A DNA stretch of 34,866 bases, taken from assembly GCF_029869215.1 (NCBI RefSeq), contig NZ_JARWPM010000274.1, positions 1-34,866 of the forward strand, in the 5' to 3' direction. Position 1 is the first letter of the stretch, and the number at the start of each line of letters is the position of its first letter. This DNA is from Nocardia carnea. GTDB taxonomy: Bacteria > Actinomycetota > Actinomycetes > Mycobacteriales > Mycobacteriaceae. Positions 7,914 through 21,468 of the stretch are shown here, one piece after another. A program made the translations under genes and the position numbers. The notes under the pieces are model-generated. The model had not been told where the DNA came from, did no database searches, and saw only the letters and a list, made by a program, of their open reading frames with translations.

Positions 7914-10900
7914 ATGAGATCGTCGGCCACCGGGGTCGATAACGGTTCGTCGGCAGAACTTTCGGCCGAGCCCTTTCCGCTCACACCGGCGCAGACCGCG
8001 ATGTGGTACGCCCAGCGAATTCAGCCGGAGATCCCTCTCATCATCGCCGAGTACGTGGTGTTCCACGGTGATCTCGACCCGGGCCTGCTGCTGTACGCGA
8101 TCGAGCGGTTCGGTGTGGAAACCGAGGTGGGGCTGCAGCGGATCGTCCAGGTCGACGGTGTACCGCATCAGGTGGTGGATCCGAGCCTGCGGCCCGGCTG
8201 GGCGCGCCTGGATCTGCGCGACGAACCCGATCCGCACGCGGCGGCTCTGCGCTGGATGCACGATGATGCCCGCACACCGATCGATATCGACCACGACCCG
8301 CTGGTCTTCAATGCCGTGCTGCGCACAGGCGAACGCGATTACATCTGGTACTCGCGTGCCCACCACATCGTCATCGACGGATATGCGGCGATGAACGCGC
8401 TGGTCCGTACCGCCGAGATCTACACCGCCTACGCCGAGGGCCGTGAACCCGCGGTATCGCGGGCAACGCCGCTGGCCGACCTCTACGCCGGTGAGAACGA
8501 CTACCGCAATTCGAAACGCTGCGCGGACGACGCCGGCTACTGGCGCGAAATACTCGACGGGGCCGGAGAAGTGGTGACCCTGTCCACTGCCGCGGGCGCA
8601 CCGGCCACGGCGGTCGCGGGACGCCGGCTGGCCACCGCCGTGCTGAGTGAGACCACCGAGGCGGCGGTCGCCGCGGCGGCCGGGCGGGGCGATACCTCGA
8701 ATCCGGTGCTGTTCGCCGCGGCCATGGCCTGCTACGTGCGGGCGATCACCGGGGAAAGCGATGTGGTGCTGAGCCTGCCGGTCTCGGCGCGCACGACGGT
8801 GTCGCTGCGCCGCTCGGCCGGGGTGGTGTCGAATGTGGTGCCGCTGCGGATCCGGTTCGAATCCGGCACCACCCTCGAGGACGTGGTGCGTGTGGTGAGC
8901 AACCAGATCACCGGGGCCCTGCGGCATCAGCGTTACCGCCACGACGATATCCGCCGCGACTGCGGCTACGACCGCGATACCCGCGGGTTCTTCGGCCCGA
9001 TGATCAACATCATGCTCTTCGCCCGGCCGCTGCGCTTCGCCGATCTCGACGTCTCCGTGCACGTCCTGGCCACCGGCCCGGTCGAGGATCTTTCGGTCAA
9101 TCTCTACAACGCCGACGGCGGCCGCGTCCATCTCGATTTCGAGGCCAATCCGCAGCTCTACAGCGAGGCCGAGGTCGCGGCGCATCACCGGCGTTTCCTG
9201 GATTTCCTGGACCGTTTCCTCACCTCCGATCTCGGTGCTCCGGTACGCGAGCTCACGGCGCTCACACCCGACGAAACCCGGCAGGTCCTCTACACCTGGA
9301 ACGACACCGTGGCCGCGGTCGAACCGGGCACGCTGGCAAGTATTTTCGCCGACCGGGTGGCGCGCTGCCCGGACACGGAGGCGGTGCGGTTCGAGGGCGA
9401 GGCACTCACCTACGCCGAACTCGATGCCCGCGCCAACCGGCTGGCGCGGCTGCTGATCGCCGAGGGCGCGGGGCCGGAGCGGGTGGTCGCGCTGTGCCTG
9501 CGCCGCAGCCTCGACCTCGTGGTCGCCATGTACGCGGTGGTCAAAACCGGAGCCGCGTACCTGCCGCTGGATCCGGAACATCCGGTCGAGCGGCTGGCGA
9601 AGATCGTGCAGCGGGCAAGCCCGGTCGCGCTGCTGGCCACCGCGCGGGACGGCCTGGAGCTCCCGGGCAACGTCGCGGCGGTCGCCGTCGACACCGTGGA
9701 GCTGTCCGCACTGGATCCGGCGCCGGTCACCGATGCCGATCGGATCGCCCCGCTGCGCGCCGACCATCTCGCGTACCTGCTGTTCACCTCCGGCTCGACG
9801 GGCACCCCGAAGGGCGTCGGGATCACCCACCGCGCGATCGTGAACCGGTTGCGCTGGATGCAGGGCGAATACCGGCTCGATTCCACCGACACGGTGCTGC
9901 AGAAGACCCCCCCGACCTTCGACGTCTCGGTCTGGGAGTTCTTCTGGCCGTTGCAGAGGGGGGCGGGGGTGGTGGTGGCGCGCCCCGACGGCCACCGCGA
10001 TCCGGCCTATCTGGCGCGGCTGATCCGCGAAGAGCAGGTCACCACAGCGCATTTCGTGCCGTCCATGCTGTCGGTGTTCGTCACCGATGCCGAGGTGAGC
10101 GAGTGTGTCACGCTGCGGCGGGTCTTCTGCAGTGGGGAGGCCTTGCCGCCGGCGACGGTCCGGGACTTCCGGGCCGCGCTGCCCGGTCCGGAACTGCACA
10201 ATCTGTACGGACCCACCGAGGCCGCGGTCGATGTGACCTATTGGGAATGCCCGCCGGATCCGGTCACCGTGCCGATCGGGGCGCCGGTGTGGAACACCCG
10301 GACCTATGTGCTGGACAGCGCGCTGCGCCCGGTCCCGCCCGGCGCGGTGGGCGAACTGTATCTGTCCGGGGTGCAGCTGGCCCGCGGTTATCTCGGGCAG
10401 GCACCGCTCACCGCCGAACGTTTCGTCGCCGATCCGTTCCATCCGGGGGAGCGGATGTACCGCACGGGTGATCTCGCGCGCTGGCAGCTCGGCGGGGCGA
10501 AGGCCCGCCAGGGCGTCCTGGAATACCTGGGGCGCACCGATTTCCAGGTGAAGATCCGCGGTCTGCGCATCGAGCTCGGCGAAATCGAGGCGGCGCTGCT
10601 GGACGACGAGCGGATCGCCCGCGCGGTGTGCATCGCCCGCGCCACCCCCGCGGGCGATCAGCTCGCCGCCTATGTGGTGGTACGTGGTGACGCTCAGCTC
10701 GATACCGCGGCGCTGCGTGCCCGGCTGGCCCGCACCCTGCCCGGCTATATGGTGCCCGCGACGGTGACCGCGCTGCCCGAACTCCCGCTCAACAGCAACG
10801 GCAAGATCGACCGGGCCGCGCTGCCCGCGCCCGGGCCTGCCGGCGAGCGTACGCGGACCGCACCGCGCACCGAGGTCGAAGAGGTGCTGGCCGCGATCTT

Positions 10901-13900
10901 CGCGGAACTGCTCGGCGTACCCGAGGTCGGGATCGACGACGGTTTCTTCGAACTAGGCGGTAATTCCCTGGTGGCCGCCCGCGCGGTGGCCCGGATCAAC
11001 ACCGCGCTCGGCACCGCGCTGACCATCCGGGATCTGTTCGAGGCCGGTAGTATCGCCGCGCTCACCGAACGGTTCACCGTGCACGAACCGGACCTGACTT
11101 CCCCACAGCTGGTTCCGGTGCCGCGCCCCGACCGGATCCCGCTCTCCCCGGCCCAGCAGCGGCTGTGGATCCTCAACCGGTTCGCCGAGCACGCCGCCGC
11201 CTACAACATGCCGCTCGCCGTACAACTCGACGGCAATCTCGATCTCGAGGTGCTGCGTGCCGGGCTGTGCGATGTGCTGCAGCGGCACGAAAGCCTGCGC
11301 ACCACTTTTCCGGATCTCGGGGCCGGACCGCAGCAGCGGGTGCATCCGCTGGCCGAGGTGCCGGTGACGATCGACCCGGTCGACGTGCCCGGCGACCGGG
11401 TGGCCGGGCTGGCCGCGGAGTTCGTCTCCCGGCCGTTCGATCTGCGCTCCGAATTCCCGTTCCGGGTCGCGCTGTACGCCGTCGACACCGATTGCCACGT
11501 CCTCGTCCTGGTGCTGCACCATATCTGCGGTGACGGCTGGTCGGTGGCGCCCCTGGTCCGCGACCTCACCGTCGCGGTCACTGCCCGCGCCGCGGGTCAT
11601 GCCCCCGGCTGGACCCCGCTGCCGGTGCAGTACGCCGATTTCGCCCTGTGGCAGCGTGAACTGCTCGGCGAGGAATCCGATCCGGCGAGTGCGCTGAGCC
11701 GCCAGATCACGCACTGGCGGGCCGAGCTCGCCGGCCTGCCCGATCAGCTCGACCTCCCGCTCGACCGGCCGCGTCCGGCGCAGCGCTCGACCGAGGGCGG
11801 AAAGGTCGCGTTCACCATCCCGGCCGGTACCCGCGCCGCTGCCGCGGAACTGGCCGCGGCGCGCGGTGCGAGCATGTTCATGGTGGTGCATGCCGCCCTG
11901 GCGACCTTGCTGTCCCGGATCTGCGGTAGCACCGATATCGTGATCGGCACCCCCATCGCGGGCCGTACCGATCCCGCGCTGGACGAGCTGGTGGGGATGT
12001 TCGTCAATACCTTGGTGCTGCGCACCGAGGTCGATCCGGCCGCCGATTTCGACCGGATGCTCGATATCGTGCGGGAAACCGATCTCAATGCTTTCGCCAA
12101 TGCCGATGTGCCGTTCGAGCGGCTGGTGGAGGTGGTGAATCCGGATCGTTCCGGTGCCCGCCACCCGCTGTTCCAGGTGATGCTGTCCTACGACAACGCC
12201 GGCGAACTCGATCTGGCCCTGCCCGGGCTGCGCACCGAGATCCTGGCCCTGGATACCGATATCGCGAAATTCGATCTCCAGCTCGAAATCCACGACGATA
12301 ACGCCGGCGGCGAACTCCACGCCGAAATCGGCTACGCGACAGATGTTTTCGACGAGCGGACGGTCGCGGCGATCGCGCGGCGGTTCGTCACCGTCCTGGA
12401 GGCCGCGGTGGCCGCGCCGCAGCGGCCGGTCGGTGATATCGATGTCCTGGACCGGCGGGAGTACGGCAATCTGGTGCCGCTGGCCGGTGGCCCGGCGGAA
12501 CCGCCGGTGTCGCTGGCCGAACTCCTGGGCCGGTCCGCGGTCCGCGATCCGGACGGTATCGCGGTGCGTTTCCGCGGGCGTGACACCACCTACCGGGAAC
12601 TGGACGAACGGGCCAACCGGGTGGCCCGGTTGCTGATCGCGCGGGGTGCCGGGCCGGAAACCGTGGTCGCCCTGGCGCTGCCGCGCGGACTGGACGCGAT
12701 CACCGCCATCTGGGCGGTCGCCAAAACCGGCGCCGCCTATGTGCCGGTCGATCCCGGGTATCCGCGCGACCGGATCGCACATATGCTCAGCGATTCCGGT
12801 GCGCGGCTGGGCATCACCGGCCCGGATCAGCTGGCGGTGGTGTCGGAACGTCCCGGCGCGGTCCGGCAGTGGCTGGTGCTGGGTGACCCCGTCTTCGAGA
12901 AAACATGTGCGACGGTTTCGCCGGCGCCGGTCACCGACGCGGACCGGATCCGGCCGCTGCGCACCATCCACCCGGCGTATCTGATCTACACCTCCGGATC
13001 CACCGGTACCCCCAAGGCCGTGGTCGTCACCCATGCCGGGCTGGCCTCGTTCGCCGCCGAACAGTGCTACCTGTTCGGGGTCACACCCGCCGCGCGCACG
13101 CTGCATTTCTCGTCGCCGAGTTTCGATGCGTCGGTGCTGGAGTTGCTGCTCGGATTCGCCTGCGGCGCAACGGTCGTCATCGCGCCGCCGGAGATCTACG
13201 GCGGCAGCGAACTCGCGACCTTCCTGCGCGTCGAACGCATCACCCACGCCTTCGTCACCCCGGCCGCGCTGGCCACCGTCGACCCGGCCGGGCTGGACCG
13301 GCTGCAGACGGTTCTGGTGGGCGGCGAGGCCTGCGGACCCGAACTGGTGGCCACCTGGGCGGACCGCTACCGCATGCACAATATGTACGGCCCGTCCGAG
13401 GCCACCGTCGCGGCGACGATGTCGGCGCCCATGCGTACCGGCCGTCCGGTGCCGCTGGGACATCCGGTACGCGGTATGCGCCTGTTCATCCTGGACTCCC
13501 GGCTGCGCCCGGTACCGCCCGGCACCCCCGGTGAGCTGTACCTCTCGGGACCCGGTGTGGCCCGGGGCTATCACGGCCGCTGCGCGCTGACCGCCACCCG
13601 GTTCCCGGCCAACCCGTACGGCCGCCGCGGCGAACGGATGTACCGCACCGGCGATCTGGTGGTGGCCGACCGGTCCGGCCGGCTGCGTTTCCTGGGTCGC
13701 GCCGACGATCAGGTGAAACTGCGCGGCTTCCGGATCGAACTGTCCGAGATCGACCATGTCCTGCGCACTCACCCCGGAGTGCGCCGGGCCCTCACGGTGG
13801 TGCACACCGATGCACAGGGCCGGCAGCGCCTGGCGGCCTATATCGTCGCCGAGGCCGCCGTCGATCCCGCGGCGGTCCGCGCCACGGTGCGTGGCCGGCT

Positions 13901-16900
13901 GCCCGGCTATATGGTCCCCGACGCGGTGACCGTGCTGCCGGAATTCCCGACCGCCCCCTCCGGCAAGCTCGACCGGAAGGCCTTGCCCGAACCGGTGTTC
14001 CGCGGCCCCGACGCCACCTCGCGGCCACCGGCCACCGATACCGAACGGCGGGTGGCGGAGGTGTTCGCCGAGGTGCTGGGTCGCCCGGTGACCGGTGCCG
14101 AGGACGGCTTCTTCGATCTGGGCGGTAATTCGCTGCTGGCCACCCGGCTGGTGGCCGGCCTGTACGACCGTTTCGGAGTGGATCTGCCCGTCCGGACCGT
14201 GTTCGAGGCGCCGACGGTGGCCGATCTGGCCGAGCAGGTCACCCGGACTCCGGTGACGGTCCGGGTGCCGCTCGCCGCCTATGATCCGCGGCCCGAGCGG
14301 ATTCCGCTGTCGCTGCCCCAGCAGCGGCTGTGGTTCCTCAACCGCTTCGCCCCCGAATCCAGCGCCTACAACATCGCCTTCGTACTCGATATCGAGGGTG
14401 CCCTGGACGTACCGGCGTTGCGCGCGGCGCTGGGCGATATCGTCGAACGGCACGAGGTGCTGCGGACCGTCTATCCCGACGACGGGGACGGTGCCCAGCA
14501 GCGAATCCTGCCCGTTGCCTGGGCGCTGCCTCCCCTGGACCTGCAGGAGACCGACCCGGCGGGTGCCACGGCGGCCCTGCAGAAGGCGGCCACCACCGGG
14601 TTCGATCTCACCACCGGGGCCCCGCTGCGCGCGGTCCTGCTGCGGATCGGTCTCGGCCGGTACCGGCTCGGGGTGGTGGTGCACCATATCGCCGCGGACG
14701 GCTGGTCGCTGGCCCCGCTGACCCGTGATCTGGCCGTCGCCTACCGGGCCCGCAGCGCCGGCGAAGCGCCACAGTGGCAGCCGCTCGACGTGCAGTACGC
14801 CGATTTCGGGCTGTGGCAGCGCGAGCACCTCGGTGCGGGCACCGACCCGGACAGCCTCGCCGCCCGGCAACTCGGCTACTGGCGTGACCGGCTCGCCGGT
14901 CTCCCCGACGAACTGCCGCTGCCCTACGACCGGCCACGCCCGGCCGACCCGCGGCAGACCGCGGGCACCGTACGCTGCACGATCCCGGCCCCGACGCGGC
15001 AGGCGCTCGCCGAACTGGCCCGCGCACAAGGTGTGAGCCCGTTCATGCTGCTGCGCTCGGCGCTTGCCGTGCTGCTGCGGGCGGTGACCGGCGGCCGCGA
15101 TATCGCGATCGGCACCCCGGTCGCCGGGCGCGCCGACCGGCGGCTCGACGAGCTGGTCGGCATGTTCGTCAACACCCTGGTGCTGCGTTCGGAGGTGGAC
15201 CCGGCCCGCGCGTTCACCGAATTGCTACGCGCCGACCGCGATACCGAACTCGCCGCCCTCGCCCATGCCGATATCCCCTTCGAGCAGGTCGTCTCGGCGC
15301 TGGGCAGCGATCCCCGCGCGACCGGCCGTCATCCGCTGTTCCAGGTCGCGCTCACGGTGCAGGACACCCCTGTCCCGCCGCTGGAACTGCCCGGACTGTC
15401 GGTGTCGGCGGCCGCGCTCGATATCGCCCGCGCCAAGTTCGATCTCGAACTGCGGGCGGGGGACCTGCACACGGGCGAGCTCGAATTCGTCTACGCCGAC
15501 GAGCTGTTCGACGATGTGACGGTCCAGACCCTGGCGGGCCGGTTCCTGCGCGTGCTGGCCGCCGTCGCCGCCCGGCCGGAGCTGCCGGTGGGCGATATCG
15601 ATACCCGGACCGAGCACGAACGGACCCGCCTCGGCCCGGCCCGCGGGCCCGTACCCGGGACACAGCGCACCCTTGCCGGGTTGTTCGCCGCCACGGTGCT
15701 GTCGCACGGCGCCCGCCCGGCGCTCTACACCGAGGACACCGTCCTCACCTACGCCGAACTCGACCGCCGCGCCAACCGGCTGGCGCGGGCGCTGATCCGG
15801 CGCGGGCTGGGCGCGGGAGACAAGGTCGCGCTCGGGCTCACCCGGTCGGCGGATTCGGTGACGGCCATGCTGGCCATCGCCAAATCCGGTGCCGCGTTCG
15901 TCCCGGTGGATCCGAACTACCCCGCCGAACGGGTCGCGCATATGCTCGCCGATTCCGGCTGCCGGGTCGGGATCAGCCGTACCGGTCACGCGGACGCCTT
16001 GCGCGCCGCCGGCGGCGGCCATATCGACTGGCTGCTGCTCGACACCCCCGCCGGGCGGCGGGAAACCGGGACCTCCGCCGACCCGGTCACCGATGCCGAC
16101 CGGGTGCGCCCGGTGCGGGTCGGTGATCCGGCGTACCTGATCTACACCTCCGGATCGACGGGTAAACCCAAGGGCGTCACCGCCACCCACGGTTCCGTCG
16201 CCGATCTCGCCGACGAATTCCGCGACCGGCTGGCCGTGCACCCCGGCGCCCGGACACTGCACTTCTCCTCACCGAGTTTCGATGCCGCGGTGCTGGACCT
16301 GCTGCTGGCCATCGGCGCCGGCGCCGCCATGGTGGTCGTGCCGCCCGAGGTGTACGGCGGTGACGAACTGGCCGAACTCATGACCCGTGCCGAGGTCACG
16401 CACGCGTTCATCACCCCGGCGGCACTGGCCACCATCGACCCGGCCCGGTGGCCGCTGCCGCGGCTGCGTGGCCTGATGGTCGGTGGTGAACACGTCGGCC
16501 CGGAACTGGTGGCGCGCTGGGCGCCCGGACGGCGGATGTTCAACGGCTACGGCCCCACCGAAACCACCGTCGTGGTCTCGGTGACTCCGGTCGCGGTCGA
16601 TCGTCCGGCCGGTCTGGGCGCGCTGATCCGCGGGGTCCGGGCGATCGTTCTCGACGAACGCCTGCGCCCCGTACCCACCGGTGTACCCGGTGAGCTCTAC
16701 CTGGGCGGACCCGGCCTGGCCCGGGGCTATCACGAACGATTCGGCCTCACCGCGACCCGTTTCGTCGCCGATCCCTACGGACCGGCCGGCTCCCGGATGT
16801 ATCGCACCGGCGATGTCGTGCGCTGGACGCCGGACGGGGACCTGCGCTACCTGGGACGCAGCGACAACCAGGTCAAGATGCGCGGTTTCCGGATCGAACT

Positions 16901-19900
16901 CGGCGAGATCACCGGCGCGCTGACCGCCCATCCGGCGGTGCATTTCGCGCATACCGAGGTGCGCCGGATCGCCGGCGTGGACCGATTGGTCGCCTACGTC
17001 CATCCGGCCGACCCCGCGCACCGTCCCGAACCCGAGGAGTTGCGCGCTCATCTGGCTCAGCGCCTGCCCCGGCATATGGTGCCGACGGCCTTCACGCTGC
17101 TGGACGAGATTCCGTTGACCCCGGTCGGGAAACTCGATATCGCCGCCCTGCCCGAACCGCAGGCACCGGCCGCGGGGCCGGCCGGACGGGCACCGCACAC
17201 AGCCGCCGAACAGCTGGTCGCCACGATCATGGGTGAACTGGTGGACGCCGAGGTCACCGATACCGGCGACAGTTTCTTCGATATCGGCGGCAACTCCCTG
17301 CTGGCGACGCAGCTGGTGGGCCGGTTGGCGGCGGCGACCGGCGTCCGGCTGGCGGTGCGGACGGTGTTCGCCGCGCCGACCGTCGCCGAACTGGCGGCCC
17401 GCCTCGACGGGGAAACGGCCGGCGATACCGGACCGGCCCTGGTGCGCAGGGAGCGGCCCGACCGGATTCCGTTGTCGCCGGCCCAGCACCGGCTGTGGTT
17501 CCTCAACCGATTCGGCGGCGCCGATCCGGCCGCGACGCCGGGCGCCTACAACATTCCCGTGGTGCTGCGGCTGCGCGGCCCGCTGGACCGGCGGGCCCTG
17601 GCCACCGCGCTGCATACCGTGCAGCAGCGGCACGAGACCCTGCGGACGGTGTTCCCGGAGCTCGACGGGGAGCCCACCCAGGTGGTACGCGAGCTCGCCG
17701 AGGCCGCGGTCGAGCTGCGGACGCCGGCGGCCGAACCGGGTGATCCGTACGCGGCAATCGCGCGGTTCATCGCACCCGGATTCGATCTGGCGAACGAAAT
17801 ACCGTTGCGGGCAGCACTGTTCGAGGTCGGTCCGGATGAGCACATCCTCGTTCTGGTGGTGCACCACATCGCGATGGACGGATGGTCGCTGGAACCGCTG
17901 GCCGCCGATGTGGCCGGTGCGTACCGGGCGGTGCGGCTCGGGTCCGATCCGCGGGCCGAGACCGATGAGCTGCAGTACATCGACTACACCCTGTGGCACC
18001 GCGAGCTGCTCGGCGACGAGGACGATCCCGGCTCGCTGATCCGCGGCCAGCTCGACTACTGGCGGGACGCTCTCGACGGCCTGCCCGAACTGCTGTCCGT
18101 TCCCGCCGACCGCCCGCGCCCGCCGGTGCCGTCCTACCGCGGCGGCACCGTGACCGAACACCTCGACGCCCGGGTTCACCGGGACCTGCGGGAGCTGGCG
18201 GCACGCCACAACGTGAGCGTGTTCATGGTGCTGCACGCGGCACTGGCCGTGCTGCTGCACCGGCTCACCGGAGCCGGCGATATCGCGGTCGGAACGCCGG
18301 TCGCCGGGCGCGGGCACCCCGAACTGGACCGGATGATCGGGATGTTCGTCAACACCCTGGTGCTGCGGACACCGGTCGAGGCCGGACAGCAGTTCACCGA
18401 CCTGCTCGACACCGTGCGCGAAACCGACCTCGATGCCTTCGCACACGCCGAGCTGCCCTTCGAGCGGCTCGTCGAAATCCTCAACCCGGTGCGCTCGCAA
18501 GCGCATCACCCGCTGTTCCAGGTGATGCTCTCGGTGCGCGACGAGCCCGTGCGGGCACTGGAACTGCCGGGACTGAGTATCGAGGCGATGGATATCGACG
18601 CCGGTATCGCGAAATTCGATTTGCAGTTCACGCTCACCGAATGCCGGGACGCGGACCGGTCGCCGGACGGGATCGCCGTCGCGGTGAACTACAGCGCGGA
18701 TCTGTTCGACGAACGGACCGCGGCGCGGCTCGGCCGCCGGCTGGTGCGGTTGCTCGGCGCGATCGCCGCCGACCCGTCCGTGGTCATCGGTGATCTGGAA
18801 CTGCTCGAGCCCGCGGAATGGTCGGCGCTGGCCCCGCTGCGCCGCGCCGACCCGGATCATCCGGTCACCCTGCCCGAGGTCTTCGCGGCCGCGGCATCGG
18901 TGGACCGGCGGGCGGTCGCCCTGGCCGCCGCCGGTGTGGAGATCACCTACGATGCGCTCGACCGCTGGAGCAACCGGCTGGCGCGGGTCCTCACCGGTTA
19001 CGGAGTCGGCCCGGAAACCCTGGTGGCACTTGGTATTCCGCGCACCGTGGAATCGGTGGCGACGGTGCTGGCGGTGACCAAGACCGGTGCCGCCTTCGTC
19101 CCGGTCGACCCGGGGTATCCGGCCGCCCGGATCAGCCATATGCTCACCGATTCCGGTGCCGCGCTGGGCCTGACCCTCGCCGAATACCGGCCGGAGCTGG
19201 CCGGTTCGGTGCGCTGGCTGGCGCTGGACGATCCCGATTTCCGGGAAGAGGTGCTGCACGCATCGAGCGCACCGCTCACCGACGCGGACCGCATCGGGCC
19301 GCTGCGGATGGACAATCCCGCCTACGTCATCTACACCTCCGGCTCCACCGGCACCCCGAAGGGCGTGGTCGTCACCCATCGCGGGCTGTCGAATTTCGCC
19401 GCGGAGACCGCGCAGCGTTTCGAGGTCGGGCCCGGCAGCCGCATCCTGCATTTCGCGACGCCGAGTTTCGACGCCGCCATGCTGGACCTGTTGTTCGCGC
19501 TCGGCGGCGCCGCGACCCTCGTGGTGACCCCGCCCGGTGTGGTGGGCGGGGCCGAACTGGCCCGGCTGCTGATCGCCGAACGGATCACCCACGCGTTCAT
19601 CACCACCGCCGCGCTGGCCACCGTGGATCCGGCGGGGATCACCGACTTCCAGCATGTTCTCGTCGGTGGTGAAGCGCTGCCGGCCGAGGTCGTCGCACGC
19701 TGGGCGCCGGGGCGCAACCTGCACAATGTCTACGGCCCCACCGAGACCACGATCGTCACGGTGGTCTCGCCGCCGCTGGTGCCCGACGGTCCGATCCCGA
19801 TCGGGGAACCGATCCGCGGGGTGGCCGCGACCGTACTCGACTCCCGGCTGCGCCCGGTGCCGCTCGGGGTCACCGGGGAGCTCTATCTCGCCGGGGGCGC

Positions 19901-21422
19901 CCTGGCCCGTGGCTATCACGATCGCCCCGGGCTCACCGCGCAGCGGTTCGTCGCCAATCCGTTCGGCAAACCGGGGGAGCGGATGTACCGCACCGGCGAT
20001 CTGGTCCGCATCGGTACCGGCCCCGACGGCGGTCCCGGCGAGATCGAGTACGTCGGCCGTACCGACCACCAGGTGAAGATCCGCGGATTCCGGATCGAAT
20101 TGGGTGAGATCGACGCCGCGCTGAGCCGGCATCCCGCGGTCGAGTTCTCGCATACCGCCGGGCATCGCACACCGGCCGGGGTGACCGCACTGGTGTCGTA
20201 TGTGAAGGCAGCACCGGAAACCTCCGCGGCCGAACTGACCGCGCACCTGTCCGGCCTGGTGCCCAATTACATGGTTCCGCAGTCGATCATGCTGATCGAC
20301 CGGCTGCCGCTGACCCCGGTGGGCAAACTCGACCGGTCGGCGCTGCCCGAACCGGTTTTCGCCGGGGCCGAAGGCTATCGGGCCCCCGCGAACCCCGTCG
20401 AAGCGGCGCTGTGCGCCATCTTCGCCGACGTACTCGGGGTCGAACGGGTGGGGGCCGGCGACGGGTTCTTCGAGCTGGGCGGCAATTCCCTCCTGGCCAC
20501 GAAGGTGGTCGCGCAGGCCCGCGAGGCCGGGCTCGAGCTGCCGATGCAATTGCTGTTCGGCGAATCGACCCCGGCCGCCCTCGCCGCCCGGCTCGGTGAC
20601 GGCACCGCGAACGATGCCATGGATCTCGCGCTCGCGCCGGTGCTGCCGCTGCGGCCCGATACGGGTTCGGGCCGCGCCCCGCTGTTCTGCGTGCATCCGG
20701 CCATCGGCCTGTCCTGGTGCTATGCCGGGTTGCTCGCCGAACTTCCCGCCGATCAGCCGGTCTACGGGCTGCAGGCGCCGCAGGCGACGGGCGAACCCGG
20801 ATTCGGCTCGATCGCCGAGGTCGCCGAGCACTATCTGACCCATATCCGGTCGGTACAGCCGCACGGGCCCTACCAATTGCTCGGGTGGTCGCTGGGCGGT
20901 CTCATCGCGCACGAGATCGCCGTGCGGTTGCAGGCGGCGGGGGAGGAGGTCGCCTCGCTGACCATGCTCGACAGCTACCGGCTCGCCGACGATCTGGCCG
21001 ATCAGGCGATGCCGTCGATCGCGGAGATCCTCGGCGAATTCGGTGGCGAACTCACCGTGGACGGCGCGGAACCGACACTGGCCGAGGCCGCGGAGATCCT
21101 GCGCTCGCGCCCGGGGCCGTTCGCGGCGCTCACCCTCGAGCATCTGGAACGGCTCTACGCCGGCTATGCCGAGGGCACTGTGCAGGCCAATGGGTTCCGG
21201 CCCGGGGTCTACGACGGCGACCTGCTGTTCTTCGCCGCCGCCACCGATCCGGTGAATCGCGCGGCTCCCGACCGGCGGCCCGCCGCCTGGCAGGAATACG
21301 TCACCGGCACGGTGCTCGCCCACGACGTGGAGTGCACGCACGCGGAGATGACCACGGCGCAATCCCTGGCGGTGATCGGACCCGTACTGCGCGAGCGCCT
21401 CGGCGCCCGCCTGCGCCGGTGA
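7914..21422 (+). CDS. Four-module non-ribosomal peptide synthetase, (C-A-T)x4-TE
   Basis: A single uninterrupted 4502-residue cytosolic assembly-line enzyme. Domain order: C1 (HHIVIDG at 150), A1 (SGSTG 626, A10 Lys 964), T1 (Ser 1018), C2 (HHICGDG 1202), A2 (1694, Lys 2018), T2 (Ser 2073), C3 (HHIAADG 2257), A3 (2746, Lys 3073), T3 (Ser 3128), C4 (HHIAMDG 3317), A4 (3809, Lys 4138), T4 (Ser 4192), TE (Ser 4326, Asp 4353, His 4476). No epimerisation, methylation or cyclisation domain is present, and every carrier motif reads LGGNSL, so an all-L tetrapeptide is predicted. The ATG at 7914 follows GGAG (7904-7907); a TTG at 7911 is less likely. C1-A1 resembles EntF, implying a capped N-terminus on serine. 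DrrAB-like export genes follow 46 bases downstream. No MbtH protein or aryl-acid gene is in the window. The product is unknown. Confidence 0.95.
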   Translation: MRSSATGVDNGSSAELSAEPFPLTPAQTAMWYAQRIQPEIPLIIAEYVVFHGDLDPGLLLYAIERFGVETEVGLQRIVQVDGVPHQVVDPSLRPGWARLDLRDEPDPHAAALRWMHDDARTPIDIDHDPLVFNAVLRTGERDYIWYSRAHHIVIDGYAAMNALVRTAEIYTAYAEGREPAVSRATPLADLYAGENDYRNSKRCADDAGYWREILDGAGEVVTLSTAAGAPATAVAGRRLATAVLSETTEAAVAAAAGRGDTSNPVLFAAAMACYVRAITGESDVVLSLPVSARTTVSLRRSAGVVSNVVPLRIRFESGTTLEDVVRVVSNQITGALRHQRYRHDDIRRDCGYDRDTRGFFGPMINIMLFARPLRFADLDVSVHVLATGPVEDLSVNLYNADGGRVHLDFEANPQLYSEAEVAAHHRRFLDFLDRFLTSDLGAPVRELTALTPDETRQVLYTWNDTVAAVEPGTLASIFADRVARCPDTEAVRFEGEALTYAELDARANRLARLLIAEGAGPERVVALCLRRSLDLVVAMYAVVKTGAAYLPLDPEHPVERLAKIVQRASPVALLATARDGLELPGNVAAVAVDTVELSALDPAPVTDADRIAPLRADHLAYLLFTSGSTGTPKGVGITHRAIVNRLRWMQGEYRLDSTDTVLQKTPPTFDVSVWEFFWPLQRGAGVVVARPDGHRDPAYLARLIREEQVTTAHFVPSMLSVFVTDAEVSECVTLRRVFCSGEALPPATVRDFRAALPGPELHNLYGPTEAAVDVTYWECPPDPVTVPIGAPVWNTRTYVLDSALRPVPPGAVGELYLSGVQLARGYLGQAPLTAERFVADPFHPGERMYRTGDLARWQLGGAKARQGVLEYLGRTDFQVKIRGLRIELGEIEAALLDDERIARAVCIARATPAGDQLAAYVVVRGDAQLDTAALRARLARTLPGYMVPATVTALPELPLNSNGKIDRAALPAPGPAGERTRTAPRTEVEEVLAAIFAELLGVPEVGIDDGFFELGGNSLVAARAVARINTALGTALTIRDLFEAGSIAALTERFTVHEPDLTSPQLVPVPRPDRIPLSPAQQRLWILNRFAEHAAAYNMPLAVQLDGNLDLEVLRAGLCDVLQRHESLRTTFPDLGAGPQQRVHPLAEVPVTIDPVDVPGDRVAGLAAEFVSRPFDLRSEFPFRVALYAVDTDCHVLVLVLHHICGDGWSVAPLVRDLTVAVTARAAGHAPGWTPLPVQYADFALWQRELLGEESDPASALSRQITHWRAELAGLPDQLDLPLDRPRPAQRSTEGGKVAFTIPAGTRAAAAELAAARGASMFMVVHAALATLLSRICGSTDIVIGTPIAGRTDPALDELVGMFVNTLVLRTEVDPAADFDRMLDIVRETDLNAFANADVPFERLVEVVNPDRSGARHPLFQVMLSYDNAGELDLALPGLRTEILALDTDIAKFDLQLEIHDDNAGGELHAEIGYATDVFDERTVAAIARRFVTVLEAAVAAPQRPVGDIDVLDRREYGNLVPLAGGPAEPPVSLAELLGRSAVRDPDGIAVRFRGRDTTYRELDERANRVARLLIARGAGPETVVALALPRGLDAITAIWAVAKTGAAYVPVDPGYPRDRIAHMLSDSGARLGITGPDQLAVVSERPGAVRQWLVLGDPVFEKTCATVSPAPVTDADRIRPLRTIHPAYLIYTSGSTGTPKAVVVTHAGLASFAAEQCYLFGVTPAARTLHFSSPSFDASVLELLLGFACGATVVIAPPEIYGGSELATFLRVERITHAFVTPAALATVDPAGLDRLQTVLVGGEACGPELVATWADRYRMHNMYGPSEATVAATMSAPMRTGRPVPLGHPVRGMRLFILDSRLRPVPPGTPGELYLSGPGVARGYHGRCALTATRFPANPYGRRGERMYRTGDLVVADRSGRLRFLGRADDQVKLRGFRIELSEIDHVLRTHPGVRRALTVVHTDAQGRQRLAAYIVAEAAVDPAAVRATVRGRLPGYMVPDAVTVLPEFPTAPSGKLDRKALPEPVFRGPDATSRPPATDTERRVAEVFAEVLGRPVTGAEDGFFDLGGNSLLATRLVAGLYDRFGVDLPVRTVFEAPTVADLAEQVTRTPVTVRVPLAAYDPRPERIPLSLPQQRLWFLNRFAPESSAYNIAFVLDIEGALDVPALRAALGDIVERHEVLRTVYPDDGDGAQQRILPVAWALPPLDLQETDPAGATAALQKAATTGFDLTTGAPLRAVLLRIGLGRYRLGVVVHHIAADGWSLAPLTRDLAVAYRARSAGEAPQWQPLDVQYADFGLWQREHLGAGTDPDSLAARQLGYWRDRLAGLPDELPLPYDRPRPADPRQTAGTVRCTIPAPTRQALAELARAQGVSPFMLLRSALAVLLRAVTGGRDIAIGTPVAGRADRRLDELVGMFVNTLVLRSEVDPARAFTELLRADRDTELAALAHADIPFEQVVSALGSDPRATGRHPLFQVALTVQDTPVPPLELPGLSVSAAALDIARAKFDLELRAGDLHTGELEFVYADELFDDVTVQTLAGRFLRVLAAVAARPELPVGDIDTRTEHERTRLGPARGPVPGTQRTLAGLFAATVLSHGARPALYTEDTVLTYAELDRRANRLARALIRRGLGAGDKVALGLTRSADSVTAMLAIAKSGAAFVPVDPNYPAERVAHMLADSGCRVGISRTGHADALRAAGGGHIDWLLLDTPAGRRETGTSADPVTDADRVRPVRVGDPAYLIYTSGSTGKPKGVTATHGSVADLADEFRDRLAVHPGARTLHFSSPSFDAAVLDLLLAIGAGAAMVVVPPEVYGGDELAELMTRAEVTHAFITPAALATIDPARWPLPRLRGLMVGGEHVGPELVARWAPGRRMFNGYGPTETTVVVSVTPVAVDRPAGLGALIRGVRAIVLDERLRPVPTGVPGELYLGGPGLARGYHERFGLTATRFVADPYGPAGSRMYRTGDVVRWTPDGDLRYLGRSDNQVKMRGFRIELGEITGALTAHPAVHFAHTEVRRIAGVDRLVAYVHPADPAHRPEPEELRAHLAQRLPRHMVPTAFTLLDEIPLTPVGKLDIAALPEPQAPAAGPAGRAPHTAAEQLVATIMGELVDAEVTDTGDSFFDIGGNSLLATQLVGRLAAATGVRLAVRTVFAAPTVAELAARLDGETAGDTGPALVRRERPDRIPLSPAQHRLWFLNRFGGADPAATPGAYNIPVVLRLRGPLDRRALATALHTVQQRHETLRTVFPELDGEPTQVVRELAEAAVELRTPAAEPGDPYAAIARFIAPGFDLANEIPLRAALFEVGPDEHILVLVVHHIAMDGWSLEPLAADVAGAYRAVRLGSDPRAETDELQYIDYTLWHRELLGDEDDPGSLIRGQLDYWRDALDGLPELLSVPADRPRPPVPSYRGGTVTEHLDARVHRDLRELAARHNVSVFMVLHAALAVLLHRLTGAGDIAVGTPVAGRGHPELDRMIGMFVNTLVLRTPVEAGQQFTDLLDTVRETDLDAFAHAELPFERLVEILNPVRSQAHHPLFQVMLSVRDEPVRALELPGLSIEAMDIDAGIAKFDLQFTLTECRDADRSPDGIAVAVNYSADLFDERTAARLGRRLVRLLGAIAADPSVVIGDLELLEPAEWSALAPLRRADPDHPVTLPEVFAAAASVDRRAVALAAAGVEITYDALDRWSNRLARVLTGYGVGPETLVALGIPRTVESVATVLAVTKTGAAFVPVDPGYPAARISHMLTDSGAALGLTLAEYRPELAGSVRWLALDDPDFREEVLHASSAPLTDADRIGPLRMDNPAYVIYTSGSTGTPKGVVVTHRGLSNFAAETAQRFEVGPGSRILHFATPSFDAAMLDLLFALGGAATLVVTPPGVVGGAELARLLIAERITHAFITTAALATVDPAGITDFQHVLVGGEALPAEVVARWAPGRNLHNVYGPTETTIVTVVSPPLVPDGPIPIGEPIRGVAATVLDSRLRPVPLGVTGELYLAGGALARGYHDRPGLTAQRFVANPFGKPGERMYRTGDLVRIGTGPDGGPGEIEYVGRTDHQVKIRGFRIELGEIDAALSRHPAVEFSHTAGHRTPAGVTALVSYVKAAPETSAAELTAHLSGLVPNYMVPQSIMLIDRLPLTPVGKLDRSALPEPVFAGAEGYRAPANPVEAALCAIFADVLGVERVGAGDGFFELGGNSLLATKVVAQAREAGLELPMQLLFGESTPAALAARLGDGTANDAMDLALAPVLPLRPDTGSGRAPLFCVHPAIGLSWCYAGLLAELPADQPVYGLQAPQATGEPGFGSIAEVAEHYLTHIRSVQPHGPYQLLGWSLGGLIAHEIAVRLQAAGEEVASLTMLDSYRLADDLADQAMPSIAEILGEFGGELTVDGAEPTLAEAAEILRSRPGPFAALTLEHLERLYAGYAEGTVQANGFRPGVYDGDLLFFAAATDPVNRAAPDRRPAAWQEYVTGTVLAHDVECTHAEMTTAQSLAVIGPVLRERLGARLRR
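7974..11090 (+). other. NRPS module 1: EntF-like C domain, serine A domain, T
   Basis: The C domain shares EntF-like marks at several places: RHQRY, the [10 protein letters not shown] segment (EntF FGPVLNIKVF) and LATGPVEDL (EntF LATGPVNDL). EntF's C domain takes an aryl group from a separate carrier protein, so this is probably an initiating condensation domain that caps serine. Hand alignment of the A domain to GrsA gives binding-pocket residues D-V-W-H-F-S-L-V-D-K, identical to the EntF serine code. A short G-rich patch at 9958-9968 stays in frame and translates to a plausible [14 protein letters not shown]. Confidence 0.8.
11110..14250 (+). other. NRPS module 2: LCL-type C, A (code DALFLGMVAK), T
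   Basis: C2 has HHICGDGWS and follows a non-epimerising carrier, so it should be an LCL domain. The A2 pocket by hand alignment ([40 protein letters not shown]) reads D-A-L-F-L-G-M-V-A-K. I do not recognise this as a standard code. It shares D-A-L-F and G at position 301 with modules 3 and 4. Confidence 0.7.
14290..17420 (+). other. NRPS module 3: LCL-type C, A (code DALFMGGVVK), T
   Basis: C3 has [10 protein letters not shown]3 motifs [34 protein letters not shown] and GKLDIA give D-A-L-F-M-G-G-V-V-K. The glycine at position 322 would open the pocket compared with module 2 (Met) and module 4 (Val), so a larger side chain than in those modules is plausible. The substrate is not assignable by eye. 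Confidence 0.7.
17450..20600 (+). other. NRPS module 4: LCL-type C, A (code DALFLGVIVK), T
   Basis: C4 has [10 protein letters not shown]4 motifs [34 protein letters not shown] and GKLDRS give D-A-L-F-L-G-V-I-V-K. The motif after pocket position 278 is TTAA instead of TPAA in modules 2 and 3. The pocket looks hydrophobic and of medium size. Confidence 0.7.
20640..21422 (+). other. NRPS terminal thioesterase domain
   Basis: Type I thioesterase of about 250 residues with [16 protein letters not shown] (oxyanion region), nucleophile Ser4326 in GWSLGG, Asp4353 in MLDSYRL and His4476 in CTHAEMTT. It resembles the EntF TE in its opening motif (HPA-x-G). It would release the tetrapeptide by hydrolysis or by macrolactonisation, for example on the serine hydroxyl; sequence alone does not decide. 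Confidence 0.85.
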
Positions 21423-21468
21423 GACCGGCGCGACCACAGCCCGGTACCGAAACGAAGGAGAACGCTCA

